Part shown: piece after piece, positions 53,086 to 62,413 of the stretch | Numbering within the stretch: position 1 is the first letter of the stretch | How the letters are laid out: the number at the start of each line of letters is the position of its first letter | Assembly (NCBI GenBank): GCA_023415635.1 | Contig: JAEZJV010000082.1 | Coordinates: forward strand, 1 to 64,000 | Source: Bacillota bacterium | GTDB taxonomy: Bacteria > Bacillota > Clostridia > Lachnospirales > Lachnospiraceae | Reading direction: 5' to 3' | DNA: 64,000 bases | Notes under the pieces: generated by a model | What the model was told of the DNA's origin: nothing | Databases searched by the model: none | The model's input: only the letters and a program-made list of their open reading frames with translations | Made by a program: the position numbers and the translations under genes

Positions 53086-54171
53086 ATGAATACAATGCAT
53101 TATTTCGCATGTGGCCATACAGCCAGGGGCTTTCGAAATCTTTTCAGCTCGAATATAGAACCGTTGAATAAGCTATTTATTCTGAAGGGTGGCCCCGGTA
53201 CGGGGAAGCTGCCCTTAATGAAGAAAATTGGTACAGCACTAAAAGAGCAGGGTCAGAAAATCGAGTACATTCACAGTCCTTCAGATCCTGCTTCATTAGA
53301 CGGTATTATTTTTCCTGATCTTAATGTCGGGATTGTCGACGGAACCCCTCCCCATGTGATCGAGCCAAGAGCTCCGGGCGCTCTCGAAGAATATATTAAT
53401 CTGGGCGCGGGCTGGAACACCGAGAAGCTTGCTAACTATACCGCAGAAATTCTTGAGCTTCGTAACCGCATACAGCAAAGCTACGGGGAGGCCTATATCG
53501 AATTCGCAAAGGGACTGAAGGTACATGATGAATGGGAAAAGATTTATATCAGTAATATGGATTTTTCAAGAGCTGACCAGCTGACAGAGGAGATAATCCA
53601 CACTTTACTCGGCACAATCCGCTTAAATAAGCCCAGCAGCATCAAGCATCGCTTCTTCGGTACTTCGACACCGGTTGGCCCAATTGACTATATCCCAAAT
53701 CTTACAGAGGATATTACCACACGTTATTTCCTCAAGGGTCGCCCCGGTACGGGTAAATCCACGTTGCTGAAGAAGATTGCAGAGAGTGCCAATGCCCGGG
53801 GGATAGATACCGATATCTATCATTGCGGCTTTGATTCTGACAGCCTCGATATGCTTCTTTTTCCGGAACTGAAGCTTTGTATCTTTGATAGTACCTCTCC
53901 CCATGAGTATCTCCCGAGCCGGGAGAGCGATAAGGTCATCAACATGTATTCAGAATTGGTCAAGGCTGGTACAGATGAGCTTTATGAAAAGGAATTGTCT
54001 GATATCATGATAAGATATAGATCCTTTATAAAGAATGGAACAGCCCATCTTGCCATGGCAAAAACCGCTCTGGAGGAACTGGAACAGATCTATCACGATG
54101 CCACCGACTATTATGTTATAGAGAGAATCTGCAATGAGCTTTATCTAAAAACCTTGAGCTATCAATCCTAG
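53086..54171 (+). CDS. Duplicated P-loop NTPase of the PRK06851 type
   Basis: A 361-residue cytosolic protein built from two similar halves, each starting with a P-loop. The first reads GGPGTGKLPL (35-44), with Leu-Pro where Ser/Thr is expected, so it is probably inactive; the second reads GRPGTGKSTL and is intact. Each half has a matching later motif (YIHSPSDPASLDGIIFPDL in the first, YHCGFDSDSLDMLLFPEL in the second), and then DGTPPHVIEPRAPG or DSTSPHEYLPSRES. The family is common in spore-forming Firmicutes and has no defined reaction as far as I know. It stands alone, 155 bp before a subtilase gene. Confidence 0.75.
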   Translation: MNTMHYFACGHTARGFRNLFSSNIEPLNKLFILKGGPGTGKLPLMKKIGTALKEQGQKIEYIHSPSDPASLDGIIFPDLNVGIVDGTPPHVIEPRAPGALEEYINLGAGWNTEKLANYTAEILELRNRIQQSYGEAYIEFAKGLKVHDEWEKIYISNMDFSRADQLTEEIIHTLLGTIRLNKPSSIKHRFFGTSTPVGPIDYIPNLTEDITTRYFLKGRPGTGKSTLLKKIAESANARGIDTDIYHCGFDSDSLDMLLFPELKLCIFDSTSPHEYLPSRESDKVINMYSELVKAGTDELYEKELSDIMIRYRSFIKNGTAHLAMAKTALEELEQIYHDATDYYVIERICNELYLKTLSYQS

Positions 54172-54326
54172 CCTCTGTGACGACATTATTCTTAATATTT
54201 TCTTACCGATTTCTTAAAGCAGTTGTATATAATCCTTTTAGATGGTAATATATGGGTATCGTTGCTGTAGGGCCTAGTAATTTCAGGCAATAGCGATATT
54301 CCATATAATAATCAGGGAGGGAAAAA

Positions 54327-55637
54327 ATGAAGCGAAGAGTTTTAGCTTTACTAATGATATTCGTCATTATTCTTGCAGCTTGCAGTAAAAAGGAGGTGCT
54401 CTTGACCGCAAACCCTTCAACGAACGAAGCTGATTATGCTGCTTATGATTACAGTGATCATAAGAAATATAACGAATCAGTCTGTAAGACTGTTTTGGCA
54501 GATCTTTCTGTACTTGAAAAGGGTAAATCGGTGATCGCCAAAAAGGAGTTACCCGCCAGTTGGTCCTGGATGCGCTTTAAAGGTTTTGAGGCAAAGGATG
54601 AGACCTTCGGTTATGACGTAAGGAGCTGTGATATTTCAGGAGAGGACTTAAGTGTAGTAGAGGATACCAATGATCTGTGCTTTGACACAAAAACCACCTG
54701 GCCTGAAAAGCTTCCCGAAGGCTTTGACCCCGAAAAGACACTGGAGGATAATAAGAACCCCGGGCTTGGAATTCGGGCGCTGCACAAAAAAGGAATTACG
54801 GGAAAGGGAGTCAGCATAGCCATCATCGATCAGGCACTCCTGCTGGAGCATGAGCAATATAAAGATAATATAAAATTCTATGAACGGATCCATTGTAGTG
54901 ATGATACCGCACAGATGCATGGACCCGCAGTCGCAAGCATCGCTGTCGGCAAGGATATCGGTGTAGCTCCGGGGGCCAGTCTCTATTATATTGCCTCAAC
55001 CTTTGGACACTTCACCAATAGTGGTTTTGATTTTGATGCTTCTATTATGGCAGATGCCATACTTCGGATACTCGAGGTGAATAAAAAGCTGGATCAGGAT
55101 AATAAGATAAGGGCTATCTCGATCTCCAAAGGTTATGGGATACAGGATAAAGGCTATGAGGAGCTTCAAGCTGCCATTAAGAAGGCTGACGAAGCCAATG
55201 TCTTTGTGGTAACCACCTCAACTAATGAGTATTATAAGGGCTTCACCCTTTTCGGGATGGACCGTGATTACAACAAGGATCCGGAGGATATCCACTCTTA
55301 TGAACCGGTTTCCTGGATAGTCAAGGAATATAATGACCAAGCCGAATTCTTTACAAAATCACTGATGTTCCCCATCGGCTCAAGAACAATTGCGAGCTGC
55401 ACAAATCCAGATGATTATGCTATCTCGCGTAATGGCGGTTTAAGCTGGAGTGTTCCCTGGTGTGTGGGCCTTTACGCACTATGCTGCCAGATAAAGCCTG
55501 ATATTACCCCGCAGGAATTCATTGAAGTTGCCTATTCCACCGCAGTTACAACTGATATAGACCTGAATGGCAAAACCTATTCCTTTGGAAAGATTATCAA
55601 TCCGGAAGGTCTTATCAAAGAATTAGAAAAGAAATAG
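54327..55637 (+). CDS. Subtilisin-like (S8) serine peptidase lipoprotein
   Basis: A 436-residue secreted, lipid-anchored peptidase. Lipoprotein signal: MKRRVLALL and ILAACS (Cys19). About 120 residues of unassigned sequence precede the peptidase domain. The triad can be read: Asp in SIAIIDQALL, His in QMHGPAVASIAVG, Ser in GGLSWSVPWCVG (replacing the usual GTSMATPHVAG, Ser kept). The oxyanion Asn is probably in TTSTNEYYKG. The serine motif is divergent, so substrate choice may be unusual or activity reduced. GGGAGG precedes the start. Possibly spore- or wall-related, but nothing next to it proves this. Confidence 0.8.
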   Translation: MKRRVLALLMIFVIILAACSKKEVLLTANPSTNEADYAAYDYSDHKKYNESVCKTVLADLSVLEKGKSVIAKKELPASWSWMRFKGFEAKDETFGYDVRSCDISGEDLSVVEDTNDLCFDTKTTWPEKLPEGFDPEKTLEDNKNPGLGIRALHKKGITGKGVSIAIIDQALLLEHEQYKDNIKFYERIHCSDDTAQMHGPAVASIAVGKDIGVAPGASLYYIASTFGHFTNSGFDFDASIMADAILRILEVNKKLDQDNKIRAISISKGYGIQDKGYEELQAAIKKADEANVFVVTTSTNEYYKGFTLFGMDRDYNKDPEDIHSYEPVSWIVKEYNDQAEFFTKSLMFPIGSRTIASCTNPDDYAISRNGGLSWSVPWCVGLYALCCQIKPDITPQEFIEVAYSTAVTTDIDLNGKTYSFGKIINPEGLIKELEKK

Positions 55638-55706
55638 GAATTATCAAGGGCTTTTACAAAGCATTTTCATTTCCTGGAAATTTGGATAACAACATTACAT
55701 ACAGAC

Positions 55707-55780
55707 GGACCAATTGCTGTTTCGTAAGCAAGGATCATACAGAAATATATACGATTGACTTACAACACAGCGATTGGTCC
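55707..55780. repeat. Long imperfect inverted repeat between convergent genes
   Basis: GGACCAATTGCTGT (55707-55720) pairs with ACAGCGATTGGTCC (55767-55780) in 13 of 14 positions, and pairing resumes inside (GTAAG with CTTAC). This gives a stem of roughly 20 bp over a 28-30 nt loop. It lies between the subtilase gene and a convergent gene. A terminator or a relic of a small palindromic element are both possible; no T-run is present. Confidence 0.45.
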
Positions 55781-55819
55781 TTCATTGAGTTCTATGGTTT
55801 TATCTATTCTTCTGAACGT

Positions 55820-56212
55820 TTACCAGGCTTTTTCCTCGTAGTTCATACTTTGATATAAGGCTCGCAGAGTGTCCTCGTAATCCGAAGCCTTGATTTTAAA
55901 GGTTCTCCCGCTAAAGCTTACATAATCACCGATGAAAGAAATTGTCGTATAGCGATCGATTTTTATCATAAACCACCAACCCTTCCCAAAGTTGATTGCC
56001 GGAGATAGCTCCAGAGAATCCAGGTAATCCAGGCACGCTTTGATATCCTTTTGTTCCGTGACAATCTTATAATGAGGCGGTGAGGGCAACGTAATCATGG
56101 TTAAGGATTTCACCTGTTCGGCCTTATAATTCGGGGCAGACCAGTAAAAGAGCCCAGCCATCAATATCATTGTCAGAAGCCCTATGGTCAAGATAAGCCT
56201 GCTTTTCTTCAT
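55820..56212 (-). CDS. Small membrane-anchored protein of unknown function
   Basis: A 130-residue protein with one N-terminal membrane segment (ILTIGLLTMILMAGLFYW) and an external domain of about 100 residues containing GKGWWFMIKID and ISFIGDYVSFSG strands. No lipobox, since there is no cysteine after the signal. I do not recognise the family. It stands alone, convergent with the subtilase gene and divergent from the SpoIID-like gene, with AAGG before the start. Confidence 0.6.
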   Translation of the reverse strand: MKKSRLILTIGLLTMILMAGLFYWSAPNYKAEQVKSLTMITLPSPPHYKIVTEQKDIKACLDYLDSLELSPAINFGKGWWFMIKIDRYTTISFIGDYVSFSGRTFKIKASDYEDTLRALYQSMNYEEKAW

Positions 56213-56504
56213 GTCGCTATACCTTCTTTCTAGTCTATTAATTTCAGGGTCAGCCAGCCAATTCTTTCTACTTTCATTTTAATAATCTTACCTTTCCCTG
56301 ACAAGTTATATTTCAATAAATACCAGTGCCTTTTATACTAGGGTTATTGGATCAAGAAGAAATACTCCCACTCCTCGTAAAATATATAAAAGGAGATAAA
56401 AACCCAAACCTCAATTTAGCTTTCTGCCACATCTTTGGTAACATAAAGCATATTTCCGGTAAATATAATGTATCAATATGATATTTATTGGAGTGTGCTG
56501 CCTT

Positions 56505-57464
56505 ATGAGAAAAGTAATAATTAAAACACTGATTGTCAGCCTGACCATCCTTATACTTCCCTTTATCCTGACACTTATCGTAAAGCATAGCAGCAGCGAC
56601 GCTTTTCTGGAGACCATGAATTATTCTGTCTATTATGAGCTGGACGGGAATAAGGAGGCGATTTCCTTCGATACCTATCTGATGGGTGTGGTTGCAGCCA
56701 CTATGCCTGTCACCTACCATATGGAGGCTTTGAAGGCACAGGCCGTTATTGCAAGGACCTATGCTATTTATAATATGTCTAAACTGTCAGCAAGTTCTCC
56801 CGGAAAGAGCCGCTTTTCTACTTCAGAGCTAGGTCTTTCCTACTTAAGCCTGGAAGCACTGAAGAGCTACTGGGGAGAAGCTAGTTACAGCGATAACTAT
56901 TCGAAGCTGGAGAAAGCTGTCTATGAAACTAAGGATAAGGTTCTTCTATACCGGAATGCCTTGATTTTGCCTCTTTTTTTCGATACCGGCTCCGGGTATA
57001 CAAGGAATGCGTCCGAAGCCTGGGGTGTTGAGATTCCTTATCTGGTCAGTGTCCCCAGTAAGCAGGATGTTACCTCAACCAATTATCTTACCATTCGGGA
57101 ATATGAGCTGCCCGACCTCATCACAGCTTTGACCAGGTATTACACCGATATTACGCTGACTACGGATAAATTCTTCGAAGAGGTTACCGTTGCTTCCCGG
57201 GACAGTGCCGGTTATGTAATTAAGATGAACCTTGGCAGCCAAACCGTTTCCGGTGAGGAATTTGCCAAGGTTCTGAATCTTGCATCTAATCATTTCTATC
57301 TTGAGGCTTATGATAATAAGGCACGTATCATCTGTAATGGTGTAGGGCACGGCATCGGACTGAGCCAATATGGCGCTAATGCCATGGCTGACGAAAACCG
57401 AACCTATTCCGATATCCTGACCTATTATTACACCGATACTGTACTTGCAGATCTGACTGAATAG
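56505..57464 (+). CDS. SpoIID/LytB-like protein lacking the usual catalytic Glu
   Basis: A 319-residue membrane-anchored protein (N-terminal segment VSLTILILPFILTLIV) with the SpoIID domain, known as a lytic transglycosylase acting on denuded glycan during spore engulfment. Family regions are seen: YLMGVVAATMPVTYHMEALK, AQAVIARTYA, and near the end GVGHGIGLSQYGANAMA. In SpoIID proteins the segment reads GVVA-x-EMP with the essential Glu; here it is ATMP. The Cys/His zinc site described for C. difficile SpoIID also appears absent (FFDTGSGYTRNASEAWG). The start at 56505 is chosen for GGAG about 11 nt upstream; an ATG at 56478 has none. It may be an inactive or altered paralogue. Confidence 0.8.
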   Translation: MRKVIIKTLIVSLTILILPFILTLIVKHSSSDAFLETMNYSVYYELDGNKEAISFDTYLMGVVAATMPVTYHMEALKAQAVIARTYAIYNMSKLSASSPGKSRFSTSELGLSYLSLEALKSYWGEASYSDNYSKLEKAVYETKDKVLLYRNALILPLFFDTGSGYTRNASEAWGVEIPYLVSVPSKQDVTSTNYLTIREYELPDLITALTRYYTDITLTTDKFFEEVTVASRDSAGYVIKMNLGSQTVSGEEFAKVLNLASNHFYLEAYDNKARIICNGVGHGIGLSQYGANAMADENRTYSDILTYYYTDTVLADLTE

Positions 57465-57467
57465 CTG

Positions 57468-59912
57468 CTATATACTGCGATATTTCATCAGGAAGAGGAG
57501 TTCATTCAGCCAGAGCCTTATGCGAGATTTTTTTTCACGCTGAAGCTCTGCCAGACCGCCCTGGAAGATAATCACCTTTTCCAGTTCATTGTCTGTGACA
57601 TTTTCATCCGCATATCGGAACCTCATGTATATCCTTGCCACGTCAGAGAATCGGACTCTATTAAAAAGAAAATGATCCTTTACTCTGTTTGCAAGCATCT
57701 GTATCGTTTCCTGCTCCTCTAAGTCATAGCCCTCCTGCTTTAAAAGCATAAGAGTTCGAAGGAATACCATATACATCTTTCTATTGCAGTCTGCCTTATG
57801 ATATTGTCTTTTATATCGCAACCTCAGACCGTTGTAGTAGATTATACACAAGCTGAGTAGGATCAACATGGCTGCCAAGGTAACAACTGTACCATATATC
57901 AACTCATTTACCTTCTCTACTCTCTTAGTGGTCCTTGATACCCCATCCTCAGGTATGGGAAGTCCAGATGCATCGATATCTCCTTCATAGTGATTCAAAT
58001 ACTGTTCAGGTATCACTGCCTCAGCTGGTGTGGCAGCTGTCCAGGTTGAATATAGTTCATTATAAAAGGGTGCGGTAGCTTCAAACGGGATCCAACCCAC
58101 ACCTTCAATATAGGCTTCTGCCCAGGCATGTGCTTGACTGTTCTTGACCGAATACATCCCCTTTTTATCCCTATCGATAAATTTTGCCAGATACCCTTCC
58201 ATATAACGTGTCGGAATTCCGATGCACCTTCCCAGTATGGCCATAGCAGTCGCATAGGAGGTACAATACCCTTTTCGACTTTCAAACAGGAAGTAATCAA
58301 TGAAATCTTCGCCCTCGGGTACCTTCTCTGGAGATAGCGTATACTCGTATTGCCTTAAATAAGCTTCTATCGCCATCAGCTTATCGTATTTGGTATCATA
58401 ACCCATGGTAATCTCTTTTGCAAGCTCCCTTACTCTGTCCGGTAAAGTGTCTGGAAGCATTGTATAATTTTTCTTTATCAAGTCTGCCCGCTCACCCAAT
58501 ATCTCATAGAAGTCCCAATAATTCTCCGGATGAATTGCATTGCTCTTAATTAAGACTTTTTTATTAATATATTCCACAGAATCCGGTTTTACGGCCGTCG
58601 CATTATCATAAGTGAATTTGTCTGCCTCCCGAAGCATCTCTGTAAATGCCTCTCCCTTCAAATTCATCTCATAAAAGCTGGTTTCATAAGTGGTTCCGCG
58701 ACCCTTAGCCTTCTCAAATACTATATTGGAATTTTTCGTTATGAGATGTTTGGAATCCTCCAGTGTCAAAAAATTACTGGTTTTCAGCGGATAGAAGAAG
58801 GTTTTAGTCTTAATGTTATTATACCTGATCTTGAAACCTACCCGCTTGATTAATTGATTATTCTCAATAATTTCTTTGTCCTGTCTTGCCAAGGCATAGG
58901 TAAGCTCCACAAAATCCAGCTTATATTCCTCTATCACCGGCAAGTCCTGCTCCGTGCTCTTCTCCCAACTGCTGCCGGTATAAATATTACTTACGGAACC
59001 AATCAGGTAGATTGGTCTGCTTGTAGAAGCTCCACTTATCTTTAGTGCAATATTATTGTCCTTAATCAGACTGCGTCCCTTATTGTTGAGCTCACCATTA
59101 TTTTCTGAATACCCGGTAAGGCTGAGGCCAAACTCACTTGGCGTATTACTGAAATAATAAATCAGTTCTGTTCTCCATTCTTCTAGCTGCCATCTTACAT
59201 TATGATAAGCCTTTTTTACAACTGACCACTGGATCGGTTCTGGTTTTGAGGGAAGAGCAATTGCTAAGACAGCAATCATCAGACAGATTGGTGCCAGATA
59301 AAGGATGCTCTCCTTCTTCTCCTGTTTGCCTGCCTTACGTGTATAGATAATTCCATAGCACTCCACCAGAATGGATAGGATATAAAAGGTACTTACACAA
59401 ACTACTGCCTTACTGATATCGTACTTGTTAATACTAAGTATAATCATGGTCGTAAATATAACAACTGCCAGAACCACCTTAAAAAATTGTCGTTTTGTCA
59501 GTAGAAAGAACAGCAATACCCCTAATAAACCAACTAAAAACAATGTAAAAACAGCAAACTTCAGTGAATAAAGTTCCTCCGTTCCGTCATATGTTGTTAG
59601 CCATCCGCCATAATTCTCAAGCCAGGTAAGCGGGTTGAATTTCCTTACCCAGAAAATCAAGGCCAGGATCGGGATGCTGCTTGCGATTATCAGATAGGTT
59701 ATTGCATTTCTCTTATTCATATCAATCAGATAAATCAACAATGCCGGTAAAAAGGATAAAAATGCGCTCAGAAAAATAGAAACCTTAAGCTGATAATACT
59801 GGTTGATTATCAGTGCTAAAGCCCATCCCAAAGCCATGCTCAGCAGAGCATGATAAACCTGATATAATCGCTCTCGATCCTTTAACATTATTAAACCTTC
59901 TTCCCATAACAT
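57468..59912 (-). CDS. Membrane-bound transglutaminase-like protein (TgpA type)
   Basis: An 814-residue protein: about six N-terminal membrane segments (to about 230), an external segment, a transglutaminase-like core (about 510-620) and one more membrane segment (TVVTLAAMLILLSLCIIYY) before a cytoplasmic tail. Core residues: Cys in KGYCTSYATAMA, His in QAHAWAEAYIE, and an acidic residue in WIPFEATAP. It is the last gene of the MoxR-DUF58-transglutaminase operon. Such trios are thought to chaperone or modify secreted proteins, but the substrate is unknown. Its stop is 3 bp from that of the convergent SpoIID-like gene. Confidence 0.9.
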   Translation of the reverse strand: MLWEEGLIMLKDRERLYQVYHALLSMALGWALALIINQYYQLKVSIFLSAFLSFLPALLIYLIDMNKRNAITYLIIASSIPILALIFWVRKFNPLTWLENYGGWLTTYDGTEELYSLKFAVFTLFLVGLLGVLLFFLLTKRQFFKVVLAVVIFTTMIILSINKYDISKAVVCVSTFYILSILVECYGIIYTRKAGKQEKKESILYLAPICLMIAVLAIALPSKPEPIQWSVVKKAYHNVRWQLEEWRTELIYYFSNTPSEFGLSLTGYSENNGELNNKGRSLIKDNNIALKISGASTSRPIYLIGSVSNIYTGSSWEKSTEQDLPVIEEYKLDFVELTYALARQDKEIIENNQLIKRVGFKIRYNNIKTKTFFYPLKTSNFLTLEDSKHLITKNSNIVFEKAKGRGTTYETSFYEMNLKGEAFTEMLREADKFTYDNATAVKPDSVEYINKKVLIKSNAIHPENYWDFYEILGERADLIKKNYTMLPDTLPDRVRELAKEITMGYDTKYDKLMAIEAYLRQYEYTLSPEKVPEGEDFIDYFLFESRKGYCTSYATAMAILGRCIGIPTRYMEGYLAKFIDRDKKGMYSVKNSQAHAWAEAYIEGVGWIPFEATAPFYNELYSTWTAATPAEAVIPEQYLNHYEGDIDASGLPIPEDGVSRTTKRVEKVNELIYGTVVTLAAMLILLSLCIIYYNGLRLRYKRQYHKADCNRKMYMVFLRTLMLLKQEGYDLEEQETIQMLANRVKDHFLFNRVRFSDVARIYMRFRYADENVTDNELEKVIIFQGGLAELQREKKSRIRLWLNELLFLMKYRSI

Positions 59913-59958
59913 ATGAATTGCTGATCAGATTGCACTAATGCATGAATACTCTCTGAAT

Positions 59959-61164
59959 CTACACTACTTCCTGGCTAAGGATATCTGCTATCTCATCCTC
60001 CGGCATGATTTGGTATATACTCACTCCGGAGTTTTTCATACCATCAATAATTTTTTTCGTCTCCTCCGAAACATCATCATTGACAAACAAAATACAGATA
60101 TGGTTTCCACCTGATACTGCCTTCAGTGCTTCCAGATATAATTCCTTCGTCAGGCTGTGAGTGGCAGCCACATAAAATACTCCCTCTCCACTACGTACCA
60201 GATGCTCTCTCAGTAACATGCTTACTGGAAGCATACTCTTAAAATTGATACGGACACACGCCTTGTAAAATGCATTAAAGTCCTCTTTAGAAGATATATT
60301 GGAGCATTTCAGACCCTCTAATTCATAGATAATCTGTGAGGAAGTCCCTCTTTGTGCATAAAAATTCGCAATTGCGAGTACACTCTCGATTATCTTATCC
60401 TCAGCCATAACAACCTTAAGCTCATCCTCTTTCATCTTCATTAGGTCCATGAACAAGACAATCTCTGCTTTCGGAATATGCTGATATTTTCTAGTAATCA
60501 GCTGGTGGAGCCGGGCTGTTGCCTTCCAGTGTATCCTCTTTCTACTGTCTCCGGGAAAGTATTTTCTTACCTCTGTATCAAGTTCTTCTTCTGCCAAATT
60601 GGAAAACCTCATGGGGTTCTTAACGTCGCTCTGAGGCGGAGCAATCCCCAATTGCTCCAATGGAACCACTCTTGGCAGCACGACTGCCTTTAGCTTGGTT
60701 GAAATCGGATAGGTAATATTGAACAGATATAAAAAGTCTGTTACCTCGATGGAATTGACACCGACATAATATTCCCCCCTGTAATTACATCTGATTCTTG
60801 TCTCCAGGTGTTCGCTCTCATTTGGAAGAAGACTGTACTCCGCAATTTGGTTTGCTGCTTCTATGGTTGATTTATCACTAATGAAATTTACCTTGACATT
60901 TCGAAAGGTGATAAAATCCTCATTGGCAATCACGAAGGAATATGTCGTCCAATCACCCTTGACCACCAGATATGCATCCATAGACTGGTAGATCTTAAAA
61001 CGGAAATATACATAAAGGGTATATAAAAAAGACATGACCGGGATTAACAGTGTCAGATAAAAAAGAGCATAAGAAATATTACCTCCGTAATAGGAGGCAA
61101 AAATACTACTTCCTAAGATTCCTCCCAGAAAAATCAAACGATTAATTTTCATACTATCCCCCAT
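59959..61164 (-). CDS. DUF58-family protein of the MoxR operon
   Basis: A 401-residue protein with two N-terminal membrane segments and a C-terminal DUF58 domain with a von Willebrand-like fold. The family signature RKYFPGDSRKRIHWKATAR is complete. A predicted metal-ion strand follows (AEIVLFMDLMKMKED). It lies between the MoxR ATPase and the transglutaminase genes, with which it presumably forms one membrane complex. Confidence 0.93.
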   Translation of the reverse strand: MGDSMKINRLIFLGGILGSSIFASYYGGNISYALFYLTLLIPVMSFLYTLYVYFRFKIYQSMDAYLVVKGDWTTYSFVIANEDFITFRNVKVNFISDKSTIEAANQIAEYSLLPNESEHLETRIRCNYRGEYYVGVNSIEVTDFLYLFNITYPISTKLKAVVLPRVVPLEQLGIAPPQSDVKNPMRFSNLAEEELDTEVRKYFPGDSRKRIHWKATARLHQLITRKYQHIPKAEIVLFMDLMKMKEDELKVVMAEDKIIESVLAIANFYAQRGTSSQIIYELEGLKCSNISSKEDFNAFYKACVRINFKSMLPVSMLLREHLVRSGEGVFYVAATHSLTKELYLEALKAVSGGNHICILFVNDDVSEETKKIIDGMKNSGVSIYQIMPEDEIADILSQEVV

Positions 61165-61229
61165 GCTGCATCCGAAATAGCCATAGCCTTCGGAAGAACA
61201 ATTACTCCTTCATCACACTGCTCTGCCTG

Positions 61230-62171
61230 TTATTGTGCAAGTACCGGTACGGGTACCTTGGCTACAATGTTCTTTAATACCTTCTCCACCTTAGTCTGGG
61301 AAAGTCTGGCCTCCGGTGACAGGATAATACGATGGGACAATACCGGATGTATCAGTTTAAGAATATCGTCCGGAATGCAGAAATTCCTTCCATTGACATA
61401 AGCATATGCCTGAGCTGCGCGAAGCAGCGCCAGTGTTGCTCTGGGGCTCGCACCCAGTGTGATGTTATTATCCTTTCTGGTTTCAGCGATAATCTTTGTA
61501 ACAAAGGTTATCAAGTCCTGCTTAATCTTTACGGTCTCCACCTCCTGCTGCATCAAGAGGATGATATCCCCCTCAACTATCGCTTCAAGCTTCTTACCGA
61601 GCTTATGATTGAGGAATCGCTCCGCCATGACCTTTTCGTCATTCAGCTGGGGATATCCAATCGATATTTTCATCATAAAACGGTCTAACTGTGCCTCAGG
61701 CAGATTATAGGTACCAAGATAATCAATAGGATTTTGTGTCGCAATAACCATAAAGGGCTTTGGTATTGGATGGGTTACACCATCAACTGTAACCTGCTTC
61801 TCTTCCATTGCTTCCAGTAAACTGGCCTGGGTCTTAGGTGAGGTACGGTTAATCTCATCCGCAAGAATAATGTTATTCACAATTGCTCCCTGTGAGTATT
61901 CAAATTTACCGGTTTGAAGATTATATATTGACAAACCCGTGACATCGCTTGGTAGTGTGTCCGGAGTAAATTGAATTCGTGTAAAACCACATTGGATAGT
62001 CTGTGCAATTGTTTTGGCAAGAGTGGTTTTACCGACTCCCGGTACATCCTCAAGCAGCAGATGACCACCGGCCAGCAGGGTGACCAGTGTATATTCTATC
62101 ACTTCCCTCTTACCGACAATAATCTGTTCCATATTATCTATGATTTCAGCTACTCTTCTTTGATTATCCAT
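61230..62171 (-). CDS. MoxR-type AAA+ ATPase
   Basis: A 313-residue AAA_3 ATPase, a chaperone for maturation of partner protein complexes. Walker A GVGKTT (EDVPGVGKTTLAKTIAQ), Walker B ILADEINRTSPKTQASLLEA, sensor 1 ATQNPIDYLGTYNLPEAQLD, sensor 2 LGASPRATLALLRAAQAYA. First gene of the operon with DUF58 and transglutaminase-like proteins. Confidence 0.95.
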   Translation of the reverse strand: MDNQRRVAEIIDNMEQIIVGKREVIEYTLVTLLAGGHLLLEDVPGVGKTTLAKTIAQTIQCGFTRIQFTPDTLPSDVTGLSIYNLQTGKFEYSQGAIVNNIILADEINRTSPKTQASLLEAMEEKQVTVDGVTHPIPKPFMVIATQNPIDYLGTYNLPEAQLDRFMMKISIGYPQLNDEKVMAERFLNHKLGKKLEAIVEGDIILLMQQEVETVKIKQDLITFVTKIIAETRKDNNITLGASPRATLALLRAAQAYAYVNGRNFCIPDDILKLIHPVLSHRIILSPEARLSQTKVEKVLKNIVAKVPVPVLAQ

Positions 62172-62413
62172 CCTCTACCCCTCTTCTTTACTATTATAGT
62201 AAACTCTTACATTATTATACTTTAGCTTCCTGATACAATGCAAGGTAAGAATTACATTAGATTTTGTATTTTCTATTGATTTTCTGTCTACTACCTTCTT
62301 ATTTCTACTTTCTGTCAGGAACATAAAAGGATGCCATTGATCTTATCCTTTCTACAGGTATCAGCAGCATCCCTTATTATTAGTCAATTCTTCAGCATAT
62401 GATATGTCTAAAG

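Noticed and set aside
56352..56720. Minus-strand 122-residue ORF overlapping the SpoIID-like gene
   Set aside because: It is the complement of the SpoIID coding frame, whose plus-strand translation has clear family motifs.
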